From: Citrobacter amalonaticus
GTDB taxonomy: Bacteria; Pseudomonadota; Gammaproteobacteria; Enterobacterales; Enterobacteriaceae
Assembly (NCBI RefSeq): GCF_002918555.1
Contig: NZ_PQMB01000003.1
Span: 500,525 to 564,524 of the forward strand
Length of the DNA stretch: 64,000 bases
Direction of reading: 5' to 3'
Shown here: positions 47,074-56,273 of the stretch, piece by piece
Layout: each line of letters starts with the position of its first letter
Numbering within the stretch: position 1 is the stretch's first letter
Translations under genes and position numbers: made by a program
Notes under the pieces: generated by a model
The model's input: only the letters and a program-made list of their open reading frames with translations
What the model was told of the DNA's origin: nothing
Databases searched by the model: none

Positions 47074-47214
47074 TATACTCTAAATAATTCGAGTTGCGGG
47101 ACAAAACGCGTCGTCGTTTTGAACAGCGCTTGTGCTGGCCCCGAAGGGGCGAGGCCCCGGGATGGGCCGGGTAATAAAGCCAACGCACCAGCAACTTGAA
47201 GTATGACGAGTATA
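47074..47214 (+). repeat. Repeat family copy 4, right end of the pheV variable region
   Basis: The longest copy (141 bases), starting TATACTCTAAATAATTCGAG and ending AACTTGAAGTATGACGAGTA-TA, with terminal inverted repeats of about 24 bases and a GC-rich inner hairpin (GGCCCCGAAGGGGC). Direct orientation relative to copies 1 and 3. The rest of 47031-47289 holds nothing else I can name. Confidence 0.88.
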
Positions 47215-47289
47215 TGGGTTATTGAACGGCTACGGCACCTGAATCACAGCAGCATCATACCCTCCGGCTGACGGGAGTGGCATTTAATA

Positions 47290-47565
47290 ATGCTTATTAT
47301 TGATAACAATAAATATCCCCAGGAATTTATTTTCTCGATTCTGAGTTCATTTGCACCAGACCACTTCCTTGATATTAGTTATATAAATATACTCATCAAC
47401 GATGCTGAAAATAGAACAAAACCACTCGAACTTGCGGCTGGCAGGGTGTTATTCTCTGGTGTGTCTCTGGATAATAATTATACGCCATGCGTAACGTTAA
47501 TGTCATTACGGACATATCTAAAGGGAATCGTACCAAAAGAGAGTGCCATTTTGCATGGGGCATGA
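47290..47565 (+). CDS. Hypothetical protein, possibly truncated
   Basis: 91 aa open frame with only a distant GGGAG upstream. The protein (MLIIDNNKYPQEFIFSILSS start) is acidic, without signal peptide or membrane helix. I do not recognise it; its N-terminus could belong to a LuxR-type regulator lacking its DNA-binding part, but I cannot prove that. Base composition is A/T-rich relative to neighbours. It lies between repeat copy 4 and a 7-bp hairpin (ACCACCT/AGGTGGT, 47599-47619) that resembles the end of an IS200/IS605 element, so the frame may have been cut by an insertion. Confidence 0.4.
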   Translation: MLIIDNNKYPQEFIFSILSSFAPDHFLDISYINILINDAENRTKPLELAAGRVLFSGVSLDNNYTPCVTLMSLRTYLKGIVPKESAILHGA

Positions 47566-47633
47566 GTATTCTTCGGCTATAGCCCTACAGGGACAATCAC
47601 CACCTATCCAGGAGGTGGTTTAGAGCTGACAGT

Positions 47634-47660
47634 AAAAAGCCGGAGACATCCCCGGCTTTT
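47634..47660 (-). terminator. gss terminator
   Basis: On the minus strand AAAAGCCGG and CCGGCTTTTT pair around a short loop and end in five T, 34 bases after the gss stop. Confidence 0.85.
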
Positions 47661-47693
47661 CGGTTTCAGTTGTTAACCTTCAGGAAGGCAGCA

Positions 47694-49553
47694 CTACTCC
47701 CTCTCAACAATCAGCGGCTCGATATCGCTCTCTTTCTTAATAACCAGCGACTCGTCGCCGCGCAGGCATGTGCCGCCATAGTTGCCACCGACGGTAAAGG
47801 TACAAACCTGAATATATTTACCAGCCACGCTTGGCAAACACCAAAGCTGCTGATAAATGTTCTTCTGTTCTGCGAACTTACCGCTGGTTTTATCCAGCAG
47901 CTCTTCCTGATGACTCACCAGGTCGATGTTGCTGCCACAGCGTCCGGCAATGGGTTTCACCGCATAACCGGTTTGCGCCAGCTCATCGTTAACCGTGAAA
48001 TCAGTATCAAGCAGATAGCGATGATGCGGGAACAATTGCCACAGGATGGGCAGAATCGCTTTGTTGCCGGGAATTACCGTCCACAGCGGTTCGAAGACCA
48101 GTACTTCAGGACGGAGCAGCACATCTATCAGGCGCACTTCCTGATTGGTGTGCCCTGTACGGATCGGCACTGCGGCGTATTCTGTTTCGCTAACCTCTCG
48201 AATCTGTTCAATTGCCGTTTCCCACGCCCAGGTTTTCCACACGCAATTAACCAGACGACCGTCGCCATCGATCAACTGACCAGCGTCGTCCCAGCGCAGC
48301 TCGTCCAGCCCACGCAGGATCCTGCTCTCAAAACCCGCCTGATGCAGCGCCTGCTGCATAAACTGTGCGTGGTAGTTCTCTTCAATATCCTTATCCTGCA
48401 TGATGTGCACGAAAGGACGCGCGCAGCTGTGCTTCCAGGCCCCCGCCAGCTCGTTGATTAAGCCTTCTGCCGGATTATGCCCCTTCCCTGTATAACCCTG
48501 CTCTGCCCAGCGTTCGAGGATAAGCCCCGCTTCGGTATGACATGACGCGGAATCGGCATTGTACTCATAGACTTTCAGGCCGCGCTCATCCATACAAAAA
48601 TCCATACGACCGGTGATCATATGGTGGCGACGGCGCTGCCATGAAAGGCGTAAGCGCGGCCAGAGAATTTTCGGGATATCGAACAGGGCCAGCAGATTAT
48701 CGTCTTTCAGCACTTTGTCAGTGGCGTGCAAATACATCAGGTGCAGCTCATTGGTCGCTTTAACCAGCTCCTGCTCCGCGCTCTCTGTAATCGTAAAGTA
48801 CTGGTGCGGATCCTGATTAATCACGTGCCCGTTCGCCAGCACATAGGCTTTTTGCAGCGGATCCTGCTCATTCAGCCATTTACCGACAAACTGGTCTTTC
48901 TCTTCCAGACGCGCACCGCGGATCTTCAGAGAGTCATTGGCGATCTCCGGCTGCGGCAGGCTGTACTGTGTATCATCCGTCTGGATCATCCAGCCGAGGA
49001 TCGTGGTGTCATCAAAGGTGTCACGCAAGGTGTAGCAGCCGTTTTCAACCACCATCTCCAGCTCGCGGGTCCACTGTTGTCCCGCCGGTAGCGGAGTGTG
49101 AAGCACGTTCTGCTCCGCAATACGAATTTTGTCATCCAGCAGCTGGGTAATAATCGCCACGTGGCCGGTATCTTTGAACTCACCGCCCTTTTGCCAGATG
49201 AGCAGTGCGCCAGCGACCGGCGCACGAGGGGAACCATTGGGGAACGCCTGTAGCGGCAGGATGTTGTCATTCACCACTTCGCGCAGAAAACGCAGCGAGA
49301 AGATCTCCCACGCCATGCCGACGTCGGTAAAAACCGCACCATAGTTGAGAAACAGAAAACGGCGCGCGAACTCAACGCACTGCCATTTGTGGCCCATGTA
49401 TTCGTCGTCGATGTAGCTGCGAAATGCGGCATCATCGTCGTAGTCCCGTGGGTTGAGGGAGCTGTAATCTGAAGAGTAGATCGCTACGCCACCGGGGGCA
49501 TAGCCTAACAATGTCCCGAACGGGGCATCCTGACTGGTCGTTCCTTTGCTCAT
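47694..49553 (-). CDS. gss: Bifunctional glutathionylspermidine synthetase/amidase
   Basis: Joins glutathione to spermidine with ATP and also hydrolyses the product. 619 aa, the E. coli length. The N-terminal CHAP amidase domain (about 1-200) has the catalytic Cys59 in MGHKWQCVEFARR and His in DTGHVAIITQ near 131. The C-terminal ATP-grasp synthetase (about 205-619) has GRMDFCMDERGLKVYEYNAD near 316-335 and KPIAGRCGSNIDLV near 533-546. Substrates come from gshB and the spe genes in this window. Divergent from yghU. Confidence 0.97.
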   Translation of the reverse strand: MSKGTTSQDAPFGTLLGYAPGGVAIYSSDYSSLNPRDYDDDAAFRSYIDDEYMGHKWQCVEFARRFLFLNYGAVFTDVGMAWEIFSLRFLREVVNDNILPLQAFPNGSPRAPVAGALLIWQKGGEFKDTGHVAIITQLLDDKIRIAEQNVLHTPLPAGQQWTRELEMVVENGCYTLRDTFDDTTILGWMIQTDDTQYSLPQPEIANDSLKIRGARLEEKDQFVGKWLNEQDPLQKAYVLANGHVINQDPHQYFTITESAEQELVKATNELHLMYLHATDKVLKDDNLLALFDIPKILWPRLRLSWQRRRHHMITGRMDFCMDERGLKVYEYNADSASCHTEAGLILERWAEQGYTGKGHNPAEGLINELAGAWKHSCARPFVHIMQDKDIEENYHAQFMQQALHQAGFESRILRGLDELRWDDAGQLIDGDGRLVNCVWKTWAWETAIEQIREVSETEYAAVPIRTGHTNQEVRLIDVLLRPEVLVFEPLWTVIPGNKAILPILWQLFPHHRYLLDTDFTVNDELAQTGYAVKPIAGRCGSNIDLVSHQEELLDKTSGKFAEQKNIYQQLWCLPSVAGKYIQVCTFTVGGNYGGTCLRGDESLVIKKESDIEPLIVERE

Positions 49554-49749
49554 GCACCTTACCTCAAAACAATACCGCCTGAGCAGCGTCTGATTGTCTG
49601 CTCTACAACGTTAATCATCATACACCTCAACGAAGCGACCGGACGCGCAAGGAGAAAAAATAGAGAGGCGTAAATGTCCCAATCAGTTAAATCACTACGT
49701 GGTGAACTGCTACACTGCTTCAACACAACCACTCAGAAGGCAGGTCAAC

Positions 49750-50616
49750 ATGTCAGACAACACCTATCAGCCCGCGAAAGTCTGGACGTGGGATAAATCC
49801 AACGGTGGCGCGTTCGCCAATATCAACCGCCCGGTTTCCGGCCCGACGCATGACAAAACGCTGCCCGTGGGCAAACATCCGCTCCAGCTCTACTCCTTAG
49901 GGACGCCGAATGGTCAGAAGGTGACGATTCTGCTTGAGGAACTGCTGGCGCTGGGCGTGGCGGATGCGGAATATGACGCATGGCTGATCCGTATTGGCGA
50001 AGGCGATCAGTTCTCCAGCGGCTTTGTTGAGGTCAACCCGAACTCAAAAATTCCGGCCCTGCTCGATCGCTCGCAAAACCCACCGGTTCGCGTATTTGAG
50101 TCAGGCTCGATCCTGCTCTACCTTGCAGAAAAGTTTGGTCATTTCCTGCCGAAGGATATGGCAAAACGTACTGAAACCCTGAACTGGCTGTTCTGGTTAC
50201 AGGGTGCCGCCCCGTTCCTCGGCGGCGGTTTCGGTCACTTCTACCACTATGCCCCGGTAAAAATTGAGTACGCCATCAACCGCTTCACCATGGAAGCGAA
50301 GCGTCTGCTGGATGTGCTGGACAAACAGCTGGCGGATCATCAATACGTTGCAGGCGATGAGTATACAATTGCCGATATGGCCGTCTGGCCATGGTTTGGC
50401 AACGTGGTTCTGGGTAACGTTTATGATGCTGCAGAGTTTCTCGAGGCGGGGAGCTACAAAAACGTGCAACGCTGGGCGAAGGAGGTTGCCGGACGTCCTG
50501 CGGTAAAACGAGGACGGATCGTGAATCGCACCAACGGCCCGCTGGATGAACAGCTGCACGAGCGCCATGACGCCAGCGACTTTGAGACGAATACCGAAGA
50601 TAAGCGTCAGCGTTAA
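49750..50616 (+). CDS. yghU: Nu-class glutathione transferase / disulfide reductase YghU
   Basis: 288 aa nu-class GST that binds two glutathione molecules and reduces disulfides. The start at 49750 (MSDNTYQPAKVWTWDKSNGG) has a ribosome site and matches E. coli; an upstream extension is rejected. LYSLGTPNGQKVTILLEE near 49-66, NPNSKIPALLDRS and FESGSILLYLAEKFG form the thioredoxin-fold glutathione site. GDEYTIADMAVWPWFG near 202 is the C-terminal helical motif. Confidence 0.96.
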   Translation: MSDNTYQPAKVWTWDKSNGGAFANINRPVSGPTHDKTLPVGKHPLQLYSLGTPNGQKVTILLEELLALGVADAEYDAWLIRIGEGDQFSSGFVEVNPNSKIPALLDRSQNPPVRVFESGSILLYLAEKFGHFLPKDMAKRTETLNWLFWLQGAAPFLGGGFGHFYHYAPVKIEYAINRFTMEAKRLLDVLDKQLADHQYVAGDEYTIADMAVWPWFGNVVLGNVYDAAEFLEAGSYKNVQRWAKEVAGRPAVKRGRIVNRTNGPLDEQLHERHDASDFETNTEDKRQR

Positions 50617-50622
50617 CACAAG

Positions 50623-50657
50623 ATGCCGGATAAGACGCTGACGTCGTCATCCGGCAT
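50623..50657. repeat. REP element after yghU
   Basis: ATGCCGGAT and ATCCGGCAT pair around a GACGCTGACGTCGTC middle, the typical REP core. Confidence 0.8.
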
Positions 50658-50690
50658 TATATTGCCTGATTACCCGCCGTTTAAGTAAAC

Positions 50691-50830
50691 CCGTACGGCC
50701 CGAGAATCAGCCTCGCCCGTGATGAAAGCAAAAAGTCGGCAAGCGGTTTTCCTTGTTCACTCAGGCAGGCAAAACCATATTCAGCCACAGGATTATAAGG
50801 CGAGAGGAGAACACTTAACAGATTGTCATC
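50691..50830 (-). pseudogene. C-terminal remnant of a ModA-type substrate-binding protein
   Basis: Read on the minus strand, an uninterrupted frame of about 46 codons gives LLSPYNPVAEYGFACLSEQG then KPLADFLLSSRARLILGPYG then FT and stop. This is the normal C-terminal end of molybdate/tungstate-type periplasmic binding proteins (YNPVAxYGxAC and a FLxSxxxxxILxxYGF end). The rest of the gene is absent, and the frame runs back into the hybG 3' end. A deletion relic between yghU and the hyb operon. Confidence 0.55.
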
Positions 50831-50838
50831 AGGCGTTA

Positions 50839-51087
50839 TCAGGCGCTGGTGATGTCATATTCCATACGGCGTAGCGCGTCTAACGTGGCTTTGGCTTCAT
50901 CTTCATCAATGATGCTCATGGCAAATCCCACGTGCACCAGTACCCACTGCCCTCGCAGAGTTTCAGGGCTGTCTTCGCAGATCAGGGCAATATTCACATC
51001 ACGCTTGATACCACACACTTCAACCTGCGCAAGCTGGTGAATATCTTCACCAACGGCCAGAACCTGACCTGGAACGCCAATACACAT
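50839..51087 (-). CDS. hybG: Hydrogenase-2 maturation chaperone HybG
   Basis: HypC-family chaperone of 82 aa that works with HypD in making the Fe(CN)2CO group and delivers it to the HybC precursor. The essential N-terminal Cys2 is present in [15 protein letters not shown]. Only a few residues differ from E. coli HybG, mainly near 39-44. Last gene of hybOABCDEFG. Confidence 0.97.
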   Translation of the reverse strand: MCIGVPGQVLAVGEDIHQLAQVEVCGIKRDVNIALICEDSPETLRGQWVLVHVGFAMSIIDEDEAKATLDALRRMEYDITSA

Positions 51088-51104
51088 AGTTAACCACCTG
51101 AAAA

Positions 51105-51446
51105 TTATACAACTTCAATACTTTTCACTTTCAGCGAATCGCCGGTATCCACCCGCAGACGATCGCCCTGACAACGCGGGCATTGCGCATCATGCTGCGT
51201 GATTTCAACCACCTGGCTACAGTCCCAACACCACGCCTGAGCCGGTTTATATCCGATGTGCAGTTCACATCCTTGCGCCACCGTTCCCTGGCAGACAATG
51301 TCGAAACTAAAGCGAACAGCGCTCTCTTCAACACAAGAGAGCGCCCCGATCTCCAGCCACACGCCGGTGACCTGCTTTACATCGTGCTGCTCCGCTTGCT
51401 GTTGGATGATTTCAACCGCACTCTGGCAAAGAGACAGTTCATGCAT
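51105..51446 (-). CDS. hybF: Hydrogenase nickel incorporation protein HybF
   Basis: HypA-family nickel and zinc protein of 113 aa that inserts nickel into hydrogenase-2 large subunit precursor. The start at 51446 ([20 protein letters not shown]) carries the nickel-binding His2; the zinc site is CWDC near 73-76 and CPRC near 89-92. Overlaps hybE by 8 bases. Confidence 0.96.
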   Translation of the reverse strand: MHELSLCQSAVEIIQQQAEQHDVKQVTGVWLEIGALSCVEESAVRFSFDIVCQGTVAQGCELHIGYKPAQAWCWDCSQVVEITQHDAQCPRCQGDRLRVDTGDSLKVKSIEVV

Positions 51447-51930
51447 GCTCGCCACTCCGGCGTCCAAACAGCAGCGCACGGCGTCCGGCCTGCTGCGGCA
51501 CGTCAGGATCGCTGACCGGCAGGGACAGCAGCATCCGCGCGCAATCGTCCGCCAGACGTATCCCTTCTTCTGCAGACATGCTGTGATTGAGCGGCGACAT
51601 CAGCGAACAGGAGAGATACTGTGAAACCCGATCCAGTTCACCGACGGTAAATGTCATCTCCCCACAGGGAAGTCGTAATCCGAGTTTTTCACTGACTTTA
51701 CGCACCGGCCAGAGTTGCTCTGGTCCGGGGAAAATCAGCGCGCTCAGCATCCACGGCGTGATAACGGCCCCCGTCCACTGCCCTTCAAACAGCGTGAAGT
51801 CAGAAACATACACAGGCATGTTCGGATGCAGGAAAGAGAGATCGTGCATTGAACGCTGAGCAATCTCTTCAAATGCGTTCTGAACCTGGGTCTTCGGGGA
51901 GGTCCGGAATCCTAAAAACTCTTCAGACAT
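51439..51930 (-). CDS. hybE: Hydrogenase-2 assembly chaperone HybE
   Basis: Tat proofreading and assembly chaperone for the HybO/HybC pair, 163 aa. The start at 51930 (MSEEFLGFRTSPKTQVQNAF) matches E. coli HybE. Conserved core SMHDLSFLHPNMPVYVSDF and GRRALLFGRRSGE are present. It overlaps hybD by 8 bases and hybF by 8 bases. Confidence 0.95.
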   Translation of the reverse strand: MSEEFLGFRTSPKTQVQNAFEEIAQRSMHDLSFLHPNMPVYVSDFTLFEGQWTGAVITPWMLSALIFPGPEQLWPVRKVSEKLGLRLPCGEMTFTVGELDRVSQYLSCSLMSPLNHSMSAEEGIRLADDCARMLLSLPVSDPDVPQQAGRRALLFGRRSGEHA

Positions 51931-52417
51931 GCGCAGCCTCCTTAGGTATAGCTTCAACGCCTGATTCGCGCAGCGCGGCAAGAACCTGCTCCAGGGCAGG
52001 TTCAATCATCGCTTCCACCGTCGGCGTTAAGCCGATATGCGGCTCCAGCGATTCCGGAATAACGCCAACCAACGTCAGCTTCTTCGGAAATTCGCCGGTA
52101 AAGCGCAGGGCCGACAAAACGTCGGCCAGGCCAAGCTGATGCGGAGAGATTTTATTGGTGAACAGCGCCGGAACCTCATCATCACGCAGGATCATGATCG
52201 TTCCCGGCGTGTTTTTTCTTGAGACAATGGCATCAGCGATGATCAGGTGATCTCTGTCCGCCATGTCGCCAAGAAGCTCCATTCCCGCCGTGCCGCCATC
52301 AAGGACTTCAACGAAATCCGGCAGTACGTAGCGCTGTTCTAACGCTTCAACGATACGCACGCCGATGGCTTCATCGGTCAGCAAAATATTGCCGACCCCT
52401 AAGACTAATATCCGCAT
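51923..52417 (-). CDS. hybD: Hydrogenase-2 maturation endopeptidase HybD
   Basis: Nickel-dependent endopeptidase that removes the C-terminal extension of HybC after metal insertion. 164 aa; MRILVLGVGNILLTDEAIGV contains the nickel ligand Glu16, and further ligands are expected at Asp62 (IADAIV segment) and His93 (KISPHQLG). The start overlaps the hybC stop (TAATG). Confidence 0.96.
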   Translation of the reverse strand: MRILVLGVGNILLTDEAIGVRIVEALEQRYVLPDFVEVLDGGTAGMELLGDMADRDHLIIADAIVSRKNTPGTIMILRDDEVPALFTNKISPHQLGLADVLSALRFTGEFPKKLTLVGVIPESLEPHIGLTPTVEAMIEPALEQVLAALRESGVEAIPKEAAHV

Positions 52418-54120
52418 TACAGAACCTTAACTGAGACCACTTCGTTCCCGTCAGCGTCCACCACATGTACAGCACACGCCATGCAAGGGTCGAAAGAGTG
52501 AATCGTACGCACGACTTCCAGCGGTTTTTCCGGATCGGCAATCGGCGTACCCACCAGCGACTGTTCGTAAGGACCGACTTCATCGTTGAAGTTACGCGGG
52601 CCGGAGTTCCAGGTTGACGGAACCACCGCCTGATAGTTACTGATGATGCCGTCTTTGATCACCATCCAGTGAGAGAGCATACCACGCGGCGCTTCGAGGA
52701 AGCCGACCCCTTTAAACTCGCCCGTTGCCGGAATATCCGGTTTGACGAAGGTGGTATGGTCACCCTTGCCGATATTGGCGATCAGCGCGCTGTACTGGTT
52801 CTGCAAAATTCCCTGCAGTTCGCAGCAGTGAACGGTACGCCCAATGATGCGACCCAGCGTGGAGTGCAGTTGCGCAACTTCCAGCGTGTTGCCCGTCAGC
52901 GTCTGATAAATCGCGATGATTTCATTCAGCTTAGCTTTCGTGGACTCACGTCCCGCCGCCAGTTTAACCAGCATGTTAGCCAGCGGACCCACCTCTACCG
53001 TTTTGCCGTAGAAGGTCGGGGATTTAACCCACGAGTATTTACCGTCGTCTGACCAGCCGTCGTAAGCCGGGATCGTGGTGCCTTCCCACGGTTCCTGCGG
53101 CGCTTCGTCTTTGTACCAGGCGTGCTTCGCGCTCTCCTGAATCCCTTTAATCAGGTATTCATCGGAGTGAGAATCGATCGGACGATATGTCGTCAGATCT
53201 GCATTCTGGATGTACCCGCCAGGGAACAGGAAGCTGCCATTTTTACCGTCGGTTGGGAACTCCGGCGCGCTCAGGTAGTTAACCGCACCTTTACCCCGCT
53301 CCAGCCATTCCGGGTAGAACGCCGCGATTACCGCCGTATCCACTTTATAAACCTGCTCAACAAAATCGCTCAGCTTGTCGATAAAGGACTTGATATACAT
53401 CAGGCGTTCCAGGTTCAACACGCCCAGGCCATCAAGGTTAATCGGGTTCGCTACCCCACCCACCGCCAGGTTCTGGATGTGCGGGGTTTTACCGCCCAGC
53501 AGCGCCACGACACGGTTTGCGTCACGCTGGCATTCCAGCGCCTGCAGGTAGTGCGCCACGGCAATCAGGTTCACTTCCGGCGGCAGCTTCATCGCCGGGT
53601 GCCCCCAGTAACCGTTGGCGAAAATGCCCAACTGACCGCTGGCGACCAGATCTTTGATCTTATTCTGAACCTTCGTGAACTCTTCCGCGCTGTTCAGATG
53701 CCAGCTGGAAACGCCGTTCAGCATCGCAGACGCTTTCGCCGGATCCGCCTTCAGCGCAGAGGTGATATCCACCCAGTCCAGCGCGGAAAGCTGATAGAAG
53801 TGGACGATATGGTCATGCGTGGTGTGCGCGGCCAGGATAATGTTACGGATGTACTGGGCGTTGACGGGAACGTCGATCTTCAGCGCGCTTTCTGCCGCAC
53901 GTACGGAAGAGATAGCGTGAGTCGTCGTACATACACCGCAAATACGCTGCACAATCATCCACGCATCACGCGGATCGCGGTTTTTCACGATCTCTTCCAT
54001 GCCGCGCCACATGGTGCCGGAAGCCCATGCTTTAGATACAACGCCATTTTCGATTTCGCAATCGATACGTAAGTGCCCCTCAATACGGGTTACCGGATCA
54101 ATAGTAATTCTCTGGCTCAT
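52417..54120 (-). CDS. hybC: [NiFe] hydrogenase-2 large subunit
   Basis: Catalytic subunit of the periplasm-facing uptake hydrogenase. 567 aa. The NiFe ligands are in RICGVCTTTHA near 59-69 and DPCMACAVHV near the C-terminus. After the last His, 15 residues (VVDADGNEVVSVKVL) form the extension cleaved by HybD. It has no Tat signal and is exported with HybO. Overlaps hybB by 4 bases. Confidence 0.98.
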   Translation of the reverse strand: MSQRITIDPVTRIEGHLRIDCEIENGVVSKAWASGTMWRGMEEIVKNRDPRDAWMIVQRICGVCTTTHAISSVRAAESALKIDVPVNAQYIRNIILAAHTTHDHIVHFYQLSALDWVDITSALKADPAKASAMLNGVSSWHLNSAEEFTKVQNKIKDLVASGQLGIFANGYWGHPAMKLPPEVNLIAVAHYLQALECQRDANRVVALLGGKTPHIQNLAVGGVANPINLDGLGVLNLERLMYIKSFIDKLSDFVEQVYKVDTAVIAAFYPEWLERGKGAVNYLSAPEFPTDGKNGSFLFPGGYIQNADLTTYRPIDSHSDEYLIKGIQESAKHAWYKDEAPQEPWEGTTIPAYDGWSDDGKYSWVKSPTFYGKTVEVGPLANMLVKLAAGRESTKAKLNEIIAIYQTLTGNTLEVAQLHSTLGRIIGRTVHCCELQGILQNQYSALIANIGKGDHTTFVKPDIPATGEFKGVGFLEAPRGMLSHWMVIKDGIISNYQAVVPSTWNSGPRNFNDEVGPYEQSLVGTPIADPEKPLEVVRTIHSFDPCMACAVHVVDADGNEVVSVKVL

Positions 54121-55295
54121 GCTTTGCTCGCCTCATGACGATTATGATCGTTTTGTTTTAAAGGAGGAAGTATCGGCAGTAGACGAATGAGTACGATGTA
54201 TGCGCAAATCTCAATAGCCACAAAACCAATAGAAATCAACAGTTCTTCCCAGGTCGGGAAGTAGTGGTAGCCACCGCCAGGGTTGAATGCCACCAGCGAA
54301 TAGGACAGACGCCAGGTTGCACACCCTAACAGCGCGCTAAGCGCCGACAGATACAGCATCCGCGAGTCATTACGCCACTTCGCGACGCGCAGCACTACCA
54401 GCGGGAAGAGCATCAGAATCACTTCCAGCCAGAACATCGCGGAGTAAAAATCACCGGCGAACGCATACGACAGCTTGTCCCGATAGACTAGCTCGCCAAA
54501 ACGCAATACGAGGAAAATCGCCAGCATAATGCTGATGGTATTCGTCAGCTTGATGAACAGGCTCTTTTCATCCGGACCGTTTCCTCGCAGACCGGCCTGG
54601 ACCAGCGAGCCTTCAAAGATGACGATCGAGAAGCCCATAATAAAGGCGGTCAGCACCGAGAACAGCGGCAGCATTTCATAGCTTTGCCATAGCGGATGCA
54701 CTTTGTATCCCGCAGAGATCATCAACGACCCCATTGAGGACTGGTGCATGGTCGGCAGCAGCGCGCCAAGCGCGATGATAAAGAACATCAGCTTGTTCAG
54801 ACGCTTCAACGACAGCTTCCAGCCCAGACGCTCAAATAGCGCAGGGGCAAACTCCAGCGCCATCACACCGATATAGATAGTCATACAGACCGCCGTTTCA
54901 AACAGCACCGAGTTCACGTTGAAGTGGCCCGGGATGTAGAAGTACGGCAGGTTCCAGTAACGACCTACGTCGATGGTGATCGACAGACCGCCGAGAGAGT
55001 AACCAAACAGACTGGCCAGCAGCGCCGGACGTACCAGCGGATGGTATTGTCCCCGATTGAAGACATACACCGCCCACGCCAGCGCCCAACCGCCACAGGC
55101 GAAGCCGGTGCCGATTAACAGGTCAAAGGCAATCCATACGCCCCACGGGAAACCGCCGTTCAGATCGGAGACGGACCCCAATCCGAATACCAGACGCTTC
55201 ACGATAAGGAGCATACACAGGATGATTAACGGCCCGAAGATGATGACCGTTTTACTGATAACTTTGCCGCCCAGCGGTTTAGGATCATGACTCAT
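54117..55295 (-). CDS. hybB: Hydrogenase-2 membrane subunit HybB
   Basis: NrfD/PsrC-family integral membrane protein of 392 aa with about 10 helices that passes electrons between the hydrogenase and quinone; it binds no heme. Starts [45 protein letters not shown] NrfD motif lies near 43-67. Overlaps hybA by 11 bases. Confidence 0.97.
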   Translation of the reverse strand: MSHDPKPLGGKVISKTVIIFGPLIILCMLLIVKRLVFGLGSVSDLNGGFPWGVWIAFDLLIGTGFACGGWALAWAVYVFNRGQYHPLVRPALLASLFGYSLGGLSITIDVGRYWNLPYFYIPGHFNVNSVLFETAVCMTIYIGVMALEFAPALFERLGWKLSLKRLNKLMFFIIALGALLPTMHQSSMGSLMISAGYKVHPLWQSYEMLPLFSVLTAFIMGFSIVIFEGSLVQAGLRGNGPDEKSLFIKLTNTISIMLAIFLVLRFGELVYRDKLSYAFAGDFYSAMFWLEVILMLFPLVVLRVAKWRNDSRMLYLSALSALLGCATWRLSYSLVAFNPGGGYHYFPTWEELLISIGFVAIEICAYIVLIRLLPILPPLKQNDHNRHEASKA

Positions 55296-56271
55296 GATCG
55301 TCTCCTCCGTCGTGATGGTCGTTTTTGGTGTTACGACGAACCAGCACGGTCAAGCCCGCCAGCATTGCCAGTGGTAGCATCATGCCTTTATACAGGGTGT
55401 GTTGAACATGTTCGGAACGCGCGCCAGTTGAAATTTCATCCAGCTTCGGCAGATCCAGGTTCTCATAAGGAACCCCCGTCAGTACCAGTACCTGCGTACC
55501 GCCGCCCTCTTTCTCACCGTACAGATGCGGGTAGTACTTCGGCACCGTATGCAGGTAAGTGTCACCCGTTTTCAGCGTCTGGCGCGGATAGTGGTATTCG
55601 CTGCCAGGCTTAAGCGCCAGGCGTTTTTGCGCCTCCGCTATCAACTCTTCACGGGTACCAAAGATAACCGCACCCGCCGGACACGCTTCAACGCAGCCAG
55701 GCAGACCGCCTTTGTCCAGACGCTCAACGCCCTTCTGGTTACACAGTTCACACTTGTGCAGCGCACCAAACGGGTTGTTGTAGTCATACTTCGGCACGTT
55801 GTAAGGACAAGCAACCATGCAGTAACGGCAGCCGGTACATACATCTTTGTTGTAATGAATAATGCCGGTTTTGGGATCTTTCTTCAGCGCGGAGACCGGG
55901 CAAACGGAGACGCAGTTAGGATCGACGCAGTGCATACACTGTTTCTTAATGTACGCGTAGCCGTTATCGATCTGGTCCTTGTTCACGCCATCGCCGCTAC
56001 GCCACACCTGAATGATGTTATTGGTATACGGCGACAGTTTGTCGTTGTTCGACCAGGTCTGCTCTCCTTCCGGGTTACGCGCCGGGAAGTTGATATCCTG
56101 ACACCGGGTCACGCAGGCCTGACAGCCTACACACAGCGTCGAGTCATACAACATACCCAGAGAGCCGGGGATGGGCGGGCGGTTTTCTGCAGCCGCATAG
56201 CTGACAGACGGCGCGGCGCCTAACAGCAATGCCCCGCTGGAGGCTGCTTTTATAAAGTTACGTCTGTTCAC
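55285..56271 (-). CDS. hybA: Hydrogenase-2 ferredoxin-like subunit HybA
   Basis: Periplasmic 16Fe-16S electron-transfer protein, 328 aa. Twin-arginine signal [20 protein letters not shown] at the N-terminus. Cys clusters [41 protein letters not shown] and CELCNQKG bind four [4Fe-4S] centres. A membrane anchor lies near residues 293-313 ([15 protein letters not shown]). Confidence 0.97.
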   Translation of the reverse strand: MNRRNFIKAASSGALLLGAAPSVSYAAAENRPPIPGSLGMLYDSTLCVGCQACVTRCQDINFPARNPEGEQTWSNNDKLSPYTNNIIQVWRSGDGVNKDQIDNGYAYIKKQCMHCVDPNCVSVCPVSALKKDPKTGIIHYNKDVCTGCRYCMVACPYNVPKYDYNNPFGALHKCELCNQKGVERLDKGGLPGCVEACPAGAVIFGTREELIAEAQKRLALKPGSEYHYPRQTLKTGDTYLHTVPKYYPHLYGEKEGGGTQVLVLTGVPYENLDLPKLDEISTGARSEHVQHTLYKGMMLPLAMLAGLTVLVRRNTKNDHHDGGDDHES

Positions 56272-56273
56272 GG

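Noticed and set aside
36960..47290. Direct repeat of the pheV 3' end marking an island att site
   Set aside because: I looked for the T-arm/acceptor sequence downstream of pheV and found no second copy within the window.
53122..54072. 316-codon plus-strand ORF opposite hybC
   Set aside because: Antisense shadow; translation is rich in Arg/His/Val typical of reverse reading of GC-rich codons.
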